From: DATBAK01 sp036787815
GTDB taxonomy: Bacteria > Actinomycetota > Acidimicrobiia > IMCC26256 > PALSA-610
Assembly: GCA_036787815.1 (NCBI GenBank)
Contig: DAIQOP010000232.1
Location: forward strand, 1 to 6,505
Length of the DNA: 6,505 nucleotides
Direction of reading: 5' to 3'
This document shows positions 1 to 5,133 of this stretch, piece after piece. The notes under the pieces were generated by a model that was given only the letters and a program-made list of their open reading frames with translations, did not search any database and was not told the DNA's origin. Both the position numbers and the translations under genes were made by a program. How positions within the stretch are numbered: position 1 is the first letter of the stretch; every line of letters starts with the position of its first letter.

Positions 1-395
1 TCAACGACGGCCAGCCAGCGAACTACGTTCTCCCCTCCGGCGCGACGACCGCCGAGACGGTCGCCGTCACCTACGCCCTCGCGCAGCTCGGCAAGCCGTA
101 CATCTTCAACACTGCCGGTCCGAACACGTTCGATTGCTCAGGGTTGACGATGATGGCGTGGGCGCAGGCCGGAGTGTCGATGCCTCACTACTCGGGTGCG
201 CAGTACTCGATGTTCCCCCATGTGGCGCTGAGCGCGCTCCAGCCGGGAGACCTCGTTTTCAAGGGGCCGGGCGGTGCCACCCACGTCGCCCTCTACGTCG
301 GTGGCGGCATGCAGATCGCGGCGACCCATACCGGGAGCTTCGTCTTGCTTCAGCCGGTCGACTATCCCCATCTGAGCGGAGCTGTGCGCCCATGA
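1..395 (+). CDS. NlpC/P60 family cell-wall endopeptidase, C-terminal part (5' end outside window)
   Basis: The frame is open from base 3 to a TGA at 393-395 and gives 130 residues; the start lies upstream of the window. The fragment is a nearly complete NlpC/P60 catalytic domain. These secreted cysteine peptidases cleave D-Glu/DAP-type peptide bonds in peptidoglycan stems. Visible marks, numbered from the first full codon, are the LGKPY segment (29-33), the catalytic Cys45 in FDCSGL, PGDLVF (81-86), and the catalytic His94 in THVALYVGGG. The third polar residue usually sits 12 residues after this His (for example in MIHAP); here that position is Ala106, with a His at 109. The domain ends close to the C-terminus, as is normal. 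Any signal peptide or N-terminal domain is off-window. It converges on the minus-strand lipoprotein with only 20 bases between them and has no evident link to the metal genes. Confidence 0.9.
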   Translation, partial: NDGQPANYVLPSGATTAETVAVTYALAQLGKPYIFNTAGPNTFDCSGLTMMAWAQAGVSMPHYSGAQYSMFPHVALSALQPGDLVFKGPGGATHVALYVGGGMQIAATHTGSFVLLQPVDYPHLSGAVRP

Positions 396-415
396 ACGAC
401 AATGCCGATCGTGCG

Positions 416-631
416 TCAGATGGGTCGCATGTGGGCATCTCCCCGGCCGGCGGTGTCGGTGGTGATCGTTACTCGGCCGGTGCGCAGCGTCTGGCTGGGC
501 GCCGCGATCGAGAACTCGCTAAACGTGAAGGTGTTCGGCACGCCGACAAGCACGCTCTTCGGACTGCTGCGACAAGCCGTGAGTACGACGGCCGCCATGC
601 CGAGACCGGCCAGCGTCAGGCTTCGTTTCAT
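416..631 (-). CDS. Short lipoprotein with a cupredoxin-like N-terminal stretch, possibly 3'-truncated
   Basis: This 71-residue protein is the last gene of the ABC operon. Its ATG overlaps the ATPase stop codon (ATGA), and GGGAG stands 11 bases upstream. It starts with a lipoprotein signal peptide: K2-R3, a hydrophobic stretch (about 5-16) and a lipobox LTAC with Cys20. It should therefore be exported and lipid-anchored on the outer face of the membrane. After Cys20, FTFSEFSI, then a TGR turn, VTITTD and an AGRGDAH segment resemble the first half of a cupredoxin fold (beta strand, F-rich strand, G-V-T strand, then a His that is often the first copper ligand). The second half, with the usual C...H...M ligands, is missing. 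The protein stops at TGA 21 bases from the end of the convergent NlpC/P60 gene. It may be a truncated copper lipoprotein or a genuine small lipoprotein. Export is well supported; the cupredoxin link is inference. Confidence 0.65.
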   Translation of the reverse strand: MKRSLTLAGLGMAAVVLTACRSSPKSVLVGVPNTFTFSEFSIAAPSQTLRTGRVTITTDTAGRGDAHMRPI

Positions 632-1491
632 CGTCGCAGGTGCTCCCTAGCGGATTCGGTGGGATTCGCGAAGTGGCCGGGATCGGCCGCGTACTCGTCA
701 CGGCAGGTAGTGGAGCAGAACCAGGCGGTGGTGCCGTTCCGGGCGTAGTGGGGGGTGCCGTCTCGTTCTTCTACGGACATGCCGCATACCGGGTCGGTTG
801 CCATTCCGGCGAGCTCTCGGAAGGTGCCGTCCTCGAGCCAGAGGACCCGGTCGGCGATCTCGCGTAATCGGGTGTCGTGGGAGACGATGACGACGCTGCG
901 GCCGTCGTCGGTGGCGAGGCTGCGGAGGATCCGACCGACGTCGTGGCCGATCGCGGAGTCGAGGTTGGCGGTCGGCTCGTCGGCGAGGATCACGGGTGGG
1001 TCGTTCGCGATCGCTCTGGCGATGGCGACGCGCTGCTTTTCTCCTCCGGAGAGTTGCGAGGGCCGGAAGTCGAGTCGATGTCCGAGGCCGACGCGCTCGA
1101 GCACTTGGGTCGCTCGATCACGAGCTGCGGCGCCGCGGCGGCCGGCGAGATTGCAGGCGAGCTCGACGTTCTCGAGCGTGTCGAGCGCGCCGATGAGGTT
1201 GAAGTCCTGGAACACGAAGCCGAAATGACGAGCGCGCAGCGTCGGAAGTGCGCGTTCACGTGCGTGGGCGACGTCAATGCCGGCGACTTCGATGGTGCCG
1301 CTGGTGGGGCGGAGCATGGCGCCGAGCATGAGCAGGAGGGTGGTCTTGCCGCTTCCGGACGGGCCCATGATGAGCGCGACCTCGCCGGCACCGACATCGA
1401 GGTCGATGTTGCTCACCGCGTGGACGGCGATGTCGCCGGTGCCGTAGGTCTTGGTGAGGCCTCGGACGCGCAGGGCCTGTTCGTTGGTCAT
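628..1491 (-). CDS. ABC transporter ATPase (MacB/LolD type) with C-terminal YHS metal-binding domain
   Basis: This 287-residue protein has a complete ABC ATPase domain (about 6-228). It shows Walker A GPSGSGKT (43-50), Q-loop Gln95, signature LSGGE (147-151), Walker B with Asp171-Glu172, D-loop NLD (176-178) and switch His205. The sequence is closest to the MacB/LolD/FtsE group, which work with FtsX-type permeases as mechanotransmitters rather than classical channels. Residues 231-276 add a YHS domain: DPVCGM with Cys236, then FCSTTC with Cys259 and Cys263, then DP and HF. YHS domains are small metal-binding modules often found in copper and heavy-metal proteins. Met230 begins the YHS part as a free-standing YHS protein would, suggesting gene fusion. 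The start overlaps the permease stop (ATGA) and has AGGAG six bases upstream. It presumably energises the two permeases encoded just before it. Confidence 0.93.
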   Translation of the reverse strand: MTNEQALRVRGLTKTYGTGDIAVHAVSNIDLDVGAGEVALIMGPSGSGKTTLLLMLGAMLRPTSGTIEVAGIDVAHARERALPTLRARHFGFVFQDFNLIGALDTLENVELACNLAGRRGAAARDRATQVLERVGLGHRLDFRPSQLSGGEKQRVAIARAIANDPPVILADEPTANLDSAIGHDVGRILRSLATDDGRSVVIVSHDTRLREIADRVLWLEDGTFRELAGMATDPVCGMSVEERDGTPHYARNGTTAWFCSTTCRDEYAADPGHFANPTESAREHLRR

Positions 1492-2609
1492 GATCCGCTC
1501 CTGAATGCGGTGGCGGGGTCGACGGAGACGACCCTGCGCAGGGGCAGGAGTGCGCCGATGAGCGCGACGACGAGGGCGCCGATCGCGGTGCGGAGCGCTC
1601 CGGAGGTCTCGATGGCGATGTGCACGCTCGGCTGGATCCGATCGAGCAGGTGCCCGAGTCCGATCGCGAGGATCAGCGCGGTGAGGAACGCGAGCCCGAC
1701 GGACCAGAGTGCCTCACCGACGACGATCGCGGCGAGGCGCCGGTGCCGACTACCGAGAGCGCTCATGATTCCGTAATCCCGCAGCCGGGTGAGGGTGGTG
1801 TTGAAGAGCGTGAGCGCGACGACGGCGAGTGCGGTGGCGAAACCGACGATGGTGATGATGCGCATGAGATCGGCGCTCATGTCGCGCACGATCATGCGTT
1901 CTTGGGCTGCGAACTCGGCGCGGGTTTGTATGGTCGACGGTGGCAACGCGGCGACGAGGCGCCGCTGCACCGTGGCCGGGTCGCTGCCGGCGGCGAGGCC
2001 GACGAGCACGTAGCCGGCCCCCGGTCCGCGTAGCGCCGTGTAGTCGTCAGCAACGATGAACACGGTCGAGTTGACGATGTTCGTGAGGCCGGTCGTCAGA
2101 CCGGACACTCGGAAGGTACGGCCGAGCAGCCGGACGTTGCTCCCGACTCGAGCGTGGAGCTGCTCGGCGCCGAGCCGGTCGAGCACGACCTCGCCCGAGC
2201 GCGCCTCGTGGCCCGCAACGAGCCGACGAGGGCCGCCCCGCCCACCGGGTTCGACGCCGATGACATAGCTGAGCTGGGTTCCGCTGTCTGAGGCGACGAC
2301 GACGGTGGTGAACCGGATCGTCTCGGCCCACGCGACGCCTGGTACTGCCCGCGCCCGCTCGACGGTGTCGGCGGGCAGCGAAGACGACGACATGTGCATC
2401 GTACGCACCCCGCGTTGAGAGACGATCAGGTCGGCGGGTAGGCCGCGGATGTACGCGGTCACGCGTTCCATCGCGCCGGCGAAGATGCCGTCGAGCACGA
2501 GCACGAGCAATAGGGCCACGGCGATGCCGGCGATCGAGAGCGCGGCTCGACGACCGTCGTGGAAGAGACTGCGACGGGCGATCGGCACGGTCCGGTGCAC
2601 GTCAATCAC
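1488..2609 (-). CDS. FtsX/MacB-family ABC transporter permease (second of pair)
   Basis: This 373-residue permease has one N-terminal membrane helix (about 22-45), a large extracytoplasmic domain (about 46-246), and three C-terminal helices (about 247-272, 293-318, 337-357). This is the four-helix layout of MacB, LolC/E and FtsX. Family marks are the LRDYGIMSALGSRHRRL loop before the third helix and the cytoplasmic tail RRVVSVDPATAFR. It resembles the permease encoded just upstream: both have a PGxRGGP stretch, a VVxD motif, a VLG/LLG-F-R strand pair and the same loop. The two probably arose by duplication and form a heterodimer, as LolC and LolE do. The start is a GTG lying 8 bases inside the end of the upstream gene; the Shine-Dalgarno sequence is weak, so translational coupling is likely. 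The transported substrate cannot be read from the sequence. Confidence 0.93.
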   Translation of the reverse strand: MIDVHRTVPIARRSLFHDGRRAALSIAGIAVALLLVLVLDGIFAGAMERVTAYIRGLPADLIVSQRGVRTMHMSSSSLPADTVERARAVPGVAWAETIRFTTVVVASDSGTQLSYVIGVEPGGRGGPRRLVAGHEARSGEVVLDRLGAEQLHARVGSNVRLLGRTFRVSGLTTGLTNIVNSTVFIVADDYTALRGPGAGYVLVGLAAGSDPATVQRRLVAALPPSTIQTRAEFAAQERMIVRDMSADLMRIITIVGFATALAVVALTLFNTTLTRLRDYGIMSALGSRHRRLAAIVVGEALWSVGLAFLTALILAIGLGHLLDRIQPSVHIAIETSGALRTAIGALVVALIGALLPLRRVVSVDPATAFRSGS

Positions 2610-3729
2610 CTCGGTACGCGCTGGAGGGGTCGAGACGCGCGAGCCGTCGAGCGGGTATCAGCGCCGCGACGACGGCCATCACCAGCGCGGCGAGTGCGGC
2701 CTTGGCCAGCGTTCCTTCGGTGAGCGGCAAGCTGAATTGGGGTCGCAGGGTCGTGATCGCGAACCGTCCCACCACGAACAGCGCAACGCCGGTGACGCTG
2801 CCGAGTGCGGCGAGCGTGAGCGTTTGGCCGAGGACGAGGAGAGACAGACGCCGGGAGTTCGCCCCGATCGCTTTCACGATGCCGTACTCGCGGCGGCGTT
2901 CGACGATCGCGGCGTAGGCGGTCAGCGCGATGACGAGCGCTCCGACCGCGAACGCGACCGCGACCATGACCCGAATCACGAGTCCGAAGGTCTGGGTCGC
3001 GAACTTGAGGCCGTAGGCACGCAGCTCGGCATGGCTGAACACAGTGAGACCTTCGCTGGTGAGGCGAGACCGCACCGCTGCAGGGTCCGTCGCGCCGACG
3101 AGCACCGCGGAGGTCGTTCCGGGCTGACGCATCAGCGCGTCGGTCGCACGGTGGGTGACGAACGCGAAGCCGGTCATGAACGAAGCCGTTCCACGGGAGG
3201 TGCCGACGAGACGGAACTGGTGTCCGAGCACGTCGAGCTCTTGCCCGACCTGGAGCCCGTGCCGCCGTGCGAGCACGTCGTCGACGACGACCTCATCGTC
3301 GAGCCGCGGTTCGCGGCCTCGCGCCATGGCCCACGGACCGCCCCGTTCGCCGGGTGTGTAGCCGACGAGGGAGATCGGGACCTTCTTCGCGTGCAGATCG
3401 ACGATGATGAACTGGGCGCGAATCGCGGCGGCCCACGTGACGCCGGGCGTCGCTCGCACGGTTCGGAGCGTGGAGATGGGGATCGTGCTGTTGTTGCCGA
3501 ACAACATGAGCGTTCCCGGCGCCACGACATACAGGTCCGCACCCACAGCGTCTTCATAGACGGTGACCCGCTGCCGCATGCCCTCCCACAGACCCTCCAC
3601 GAGCAGGATCATCGAGATGGCGAGGCCGACGGCCATCGCCGCGGCGAGCAAACGGCGGGGTTCGGCGAACAACTGCCGGCGACCGAGAGGCACGACGCGC
3701 AGACCGGGCGGGGAGAACGAACTGCGCAC
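2602..3729 (-). CDS. FtsX/MacB-family ABC transporter permease (first gene of minus operon)
   Basis: I place the start at a GTG with a strong Shine-Dalgarno GGAGGT five bases upstream, giving 375 residues, close to the 373 of its partner. A longer reading from an ATG at 3783 would add 18 Arg-rich residues and put the start codon next to the operator, which is unlikely. The layout is the FtsX/MacB one: helix 1 (about 27-45), an extracytoplasmic domain (about 46-249), then helices at about 250-273, 296-320 and 341-360. The loop ERRREYGIVKAIGANSRRL (277-295) and the tail ARRLARLDPSSAYRG are typical. It is the promoter-proximal gene of a four-gene unit with overlapping junctions and faces the CsoR operon across the shared regulatory region. 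It probably forms the membrane pore or lever with the next permease, driven by the YHS-bearing ATPase. The substrate is unknown; the context suggests metal-related work. Confidence 0.93.
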   Translation of the reverse strand: MRSSFSPPGLRVVPLGRRQLFAEPRRLLAAAMAVGLAISMILLVEGLWEGMRQRVTVYEDAVGADLYVVAPGTLMLFGNNSTIPISTLRTVRATPGVTWAAAIRAQFIIVDLHAKKVPISLVGYTPGERGGPWAMARGREPRLDDEVVVDDVLARRHGLQVGQELDVLGHQFRLVGTSRGTASFMTGFAFVTHRATDALMRQPGTTSAVLVGATDPAAVRSRLTSEGLTVFSHAELRAYGLKFATQTFGLVIRVMVAVAFAVGALVIALTAYAAIVERRREYGIVKAIGANSRRLSLLVLGQTLTLAALGSVTGVALFVVGRFAITTLRPQFSLPLTEGTLAKAALAALVMAVVAALIPARRLARLDPSSAYRGD

Positions 3730-3732
3730 GTT

Positions 3733-3740
3733 CCACCTCC
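3733..3740 (-). promoter_or_regulatory. Shine-Dalgarno that fixes the first permease start
   Basis: On the minus strand GGAGGTGG lies just before the GTG at 3729, with five bases between GGAGGT and the start codon. No comparable signal precedes the upstream ATG at 3783. This decides the start of the first permease. Confidence 0.75.
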
Positions 3741-3786
3741 CGGCTCGTCGACGGCGAAGTCTCTGATCGCAAGAGTGCGCCACACA

Positions 3787-3801
3787 TACCGGTAGGGGGT
3801 A
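3787..3801 (-). promoter_or_regulatory. Predicted CsoR operator serving the ABC operon (left arm)
   Basis: The sequence TACCGGTAGGGGGTA is a pseudo-dyad TACC-N7-GGTA with a run of five G. This matches the type of operator described for the CsoR/RcnR family, which has TAC(C) and GTA ends flanking G/C tracts. It lies 57 bases upstream of the first permease start, where a repressor could block the promoter. A csoR gene lies on the other side of the same region. No clear -35/-10 pair could be assigned. Confidence 0.72.
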
Positions 3802-3838
3802 GTGCCATCGGTCCTCCGAGACACGGGACGATTGGCAC

Positions 3839-3853
3839 TACCCCCTACCGGTA
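3839..3853 (+). promoter_or_regulatory. Predicted CsoR operator serving the csoR/P-type ATPase operon (right arm)
   Basis: This is the exact mirror copy of the left operator (TACCCCCTACCGGTA on the plus strand), 59 bases upstream of the SHOCT gene. The centres of the two sites are 52 bases apart, close to five helical turns, so repressors bound at both would lie on the same face of the DNA. It presumably gives copper-responsive autoregulation of csoR. TTGGCA at 3832-3837 could be a -35 element, but no convincing -10 follows at the usual distance. Confidence 0.75.
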
Positions 3854-3876
3854 TCGGAGCCCATGCTGAACGGAGC

Positions 3877-3895
3877 GGTCCGGACCGACCGGACC
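3877..3895 (+). other. GC-rich hairpin in the 5' leader, just before the Shine-Dalgarno
   Basis: GGTCCGG and CCGGACC form a perfect 7-bp stem around the five-base loop ACCGA. It lies downstream of the right operator and ends three bases before AGGAGGT, so it is probably transcribed as part of the mRNA leader. The first ten bases, GGTCCGGACC, are also a perfect DNA palindrome, so a protein-binding site is an alternative. It has no T-run and is not a terminator. Confidence 0.5.
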
Positions 3896-3898
3896 ATC

Positions 3899-3905
3899 AG
3901 GAGGT
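3899..3905 (+). promoter_or_regulatory. Shine-Dalgarno that fixes the SHOCT gene start
   Basis: AGGAGGT stands seven bases before the ATG at 3913. It excludes the longer in-frame reading from 3802, which would begin inside the inverted repeat. Confidence 0.85.
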
Positions 3906-3912
3906 GTTGGTC

Positions 3913-4185
3913 ATGATGCATTGGTATGGCACGGGTTGGTCGTGGTGGCAGGCCTCCCTCATGGGGGTCGGGATGATCGCCTTCTGGGGACTAGTGATCT
4001 GGGCGGTCTACGCCCTCGTCACGAGCTCACCGCGTCGCGAAGATGGCGAACCCGCGGACGACCCACGGCGAATCCTCGACGCCCGCTTGGCCCGGGGTGA
4101 GATCGACGCTGATGACTACCGCCAACGGCTCGACGCGATGACCACGGGCAACAAGGTGGCCGCGAGTGGCGGAGATCGGCGATGA
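3913..4185 (+). CDS. Small one-TM SHOCT-domain protein, first gene of the copper operon
   Basis: This protein has 90 residues. A short Trp-rich N-terminus (HWYGTGWSWW) leads into one membrane helix (about 14-36). After a charged acidic linker comes a SHOCT domain (about 50-76: DDPRRILDARLARGEIDADDY and on), a short two-helix module seen at the C-termini of many small bacterial membrane proteins. The ATG at 3913 follows a strong Shine-Dalgarno; a second ATG follows directly and could also serve. Small SHOCT proteins of this kind are common next to csoR and copper ATPase genes in actinobacteria, but I know of no proven function. SHOCT modules are thought to mediate oligomerisation. Its stop overlaps the csoR start (ATGA), so the two are probably translated together. 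Confidence 0.9.
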   Translation: MMHWYGTGWSWWQASLMGVGMIAFWGLVIWAVYALVTSSPRREDGEPADDPRRILDARLARGEIDADDYRQRLDAMTTGNKVAASGGDRR

Positions 4186-4544
4186 GCGTTGCCGGAGTCG
4201 ACACCGGAGTGAACGAGTGTGCCCCCGGACACTCACCACTTCGTTCTGCCTCTCGCAGCCGCGCGACACGCGGATATGCGTCGGGGAAGGCCGACTATCT
4301 CGCCCGGCTACGAAGAATTGAAGGCCAGGTGCGCGGTCTGCAGCGCATGGTCGAGTCCGACGTTTACTGCCCGGACATCGTGATCCAGGTCGCGTCGGCG
4401 ACGCGGGCATTGCAGGAAGTCGCCGTCGGACTTCTCACCGACCACTTGCACTGCGTCGCCGAAGCCATGAGCAGCTCCGACGCCGACGGCGACGAGAGTC
4501 TCGCCGAAGTCGCCAGCACGATTCGCCAAGTGATCCGGCTCTGA
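4182..4544 (+). CDS. csoR: CsoR-family copper-sensing transcriptional repressor
   Basis: This 120-residue all-helical regulator has the CsoR/RcnR core from about residue 38 (DYLARLRRIEGQVRGLQRM). CsoR tetramers bind G/C-tract operators and are released by Cu(I). The copper ligands of M. tuberculosis CsoR are Cys36, His61 and Cys65. Here Cys63 is the first, and His88 follows at the same 25-residue distance. The next Cys is Cys91, in DHLHC, one residue closer than the HLSHC of the known protein. An N-terminal extension of about 37 residues carries Cys13 and His17. The start overlaps the SHOCT stop (ATGA), with GGAG seven bases upstream. It lies close to the mirrored operators and probably controls both divergent operons. 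Copper is the best-supported ligand given the Cys/His/Cys pattern and the downstream P1B ATPase, but other CsoR-family inducers (Ni, sulfide, formaldehyde) exist. Confidence 0.93.
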   Translation: MSVAGVDTGVNECAPGHSPLRSASRSRATRGYASGKADYLARLRRIEGQVRGLQRMVESDVYCPDIVIQVASATRALQEVAVGLLTDHLHCVAEAMSSSDADGDESLAEVASTIRQVIRL

Positions 4545-4567
4545 ACGCCCGAGTTCAAGGAGGAACC

Positions 4568-4894
4568 ATGCCCACCGTCGAAGCCACCCAGCGCCTCGAA
4601 TCTGATCCGGCGAGGCCGTCCAGCATCGCAGCCGCGCGCGGGAGCCGATCCTCGAGGCGACGACTCGCAGTCAACATCACTCCCGCCGAGCGCGTCGGCC
4701 GCGTTCTGCTCGGAGGGCTCGCGGCGATCGCCGGCGCGATCCTCCTCACCTCGGCCGGTTCCCTCTTGGCCGTGATCCTCGAGGTGCTGCTGATCGTCGC
4801 GGGACTCGACTTGGTCGTCACCGGCGCGCTCGGTCACTGCCCCCTGTACCACAAGCTCGGCTACACGCCGACGTCCCTGCGGAGGCCATCATGA
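4568..4894 (+). CDS. DUF2892-like small inner-membrane protein
   Basis: This protein has 108 residues, and its start follows AAGGAGG by four bases. The first 36 residues are polar and Arg/Ser-rich with no signal peptide. NITPAERVGRVL then leads into two membrane helices (about 45-62 and 65-88), followed by TGALGHCPLYHKLG. This pattern (short helix pair, then a G-x-CP-x-x-x-x-LG end) is that of the DUF2892 domain, which forms the membrane part of the rhodanese protein YgaP and occurs alone in many metal and sulfur operons. Cys91 in the CPLY motif and nearby His90 and His95 are the only obvious candidate ligands. There is no rhodanese domain here. A role in copper or thiol handling is only suggested by context. 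Its stop overlaps the next start (ATGA). Confidence 0.82.
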   Translation: MPTVEATQRLESDPARPSSIAAARGSRSSRRRLAVNITPAERVGRVLLGGLAAIAGAILLTSAGSLLAVILEVLLIVAGLDLVVTGALGHCPLYHKLGYTPTSLRRPS

Positions 4895-5133
4895 CCAACG
4901 ATTCCGCCCCCGACCAACAGTCCGGCGCGACCACCTCTCCGCAGACGGCTCAGCACGGCGGCCACGGCTGGATGATGATGATCTGCTGCGTCCCGATGGT
5001 CGCGATCGCCATAGCGCTCGTCGCCGCGGGCATCGCCAGCCCCGGCTTTCTGCTCACCGCCGGAGCGTGCGTCGCGATGATGGCCTTGATGATGCGCGGC
5101 ATGGATCATGGTGGCCGTCACGACCACAGCTGA
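4891..5133 (+). CDS. Small His/Met/Cys-rich two-TM protein of copper operon
   Basis: This protein has 80 residues. GGAGG stands five bases before the ATG, which overlaps the previous stop. A polar Gln/Thr/Ser-rich start (1-20) is followed by HGGHGWMMMICC (22-33), a first helix (about 30-48), a second helix (about 52-68), and a His/Met tail (MMRGMDHGGRHDHS). Potential soft-metal ligands cluster at both membrane borders: His22, His25, Met28-30, Cys32, Cys33, then Cys60, Met63, Met64, Met67, Met68, Met71, His73, His77 and His79. I do not recognise a named family, though similar small membrane proteins are common beside copper ATPases in actinobacteria. A role passing or holding Cu(I) for the adjacent ATPase is inference from composition and context. 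The first in-frame ATG of the ATPase gene lies inside its last codons. Confidence 0.82.
   Translation: MTNDSAPDQQSGATTSPQTAQHGGHGWMMMICCVPMVAIAIALVAAGIASPGFLLTAGACVAMMALMMRGMDHGGRHDHS

Larger units (their letters stand above)
3786..3854. repeat. Perfect 22-bp inverted repeat between the divergent operons
   Basis: The arms at 3786-3807 and 3833-3854 are exact reverse complements over 22 bases and are separated by 25 bases. Identity stops at the arm ends (3808 against 3832 does not pair). Each arm holds the 15-base core TACCGGTAGGGGGTA or its complement, plus the flank GTGCCA on the inner side. The arms face away from each other, one towards each operon. There is no T-run after either arm, so it is not a rho-independent terminator. 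It is best explained as two copies of one protein-binding site, each with its flanking promoter element. Confidence 0.95.

Noticed and set aside
396..470. A bidirectional terminator between the convergent NlpC/P60 and lipoprotein genes
   Set aside because: Only weak 4-bp stems such as TGCG/CGCA can be drawn and there is no T-run on either strand. Termination here may be rho-dependent.
134..748. A 204-codon plus-strand frame across the NlpC/P60 gene end and the lipoprotein
   Set aside because: It overlaps the real NlpC/P60 frame and the lipoprotein antisense. Its product is Arg/Gly-rich with no domain or Shine-Dalgarno.
877..1776. A 299-codon plus-strand frame opposite the ATPase
   Set aside because: It is antisense to an ABC ATPase with all catalytic motifs intact, and its product is low-complexity Gly/Asp/Glu/Val.
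2449..3795. A 448-codon open frame on the plus strand across both permease genes
   Set aside because: It is antisense to two genes with clear FtsX/MacB motifs. The product is a low-complexity Arg/Glu/Asp/His-rich string with no fold, as expected from GC-rich shadow frames.
3783..3802. Upstream starts for the first permease (ATG 3783) and the SHOCT gene (ATG 3802)
   Set aside because: Both lie in or beside the operator repeat and lack Shine-Dalgarno signals, while strong signals precede GTG 3729 and ATG 3913.
3834..3853. TGGCAC as the -24 element of a sigma-54 promoter
   Set aside because: No TTGC element follows at the required spacing, and sigma-54 is generally absent from actinobacteria.
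3786..3854. The 22-bp inverted repeat as a rho-independent terminator or transposon end
   Set aside because: There is no T-run, and it lies between divergent starts rather than after genes. No transposase or target duplication is seen, and the arms contain an operator-type core.
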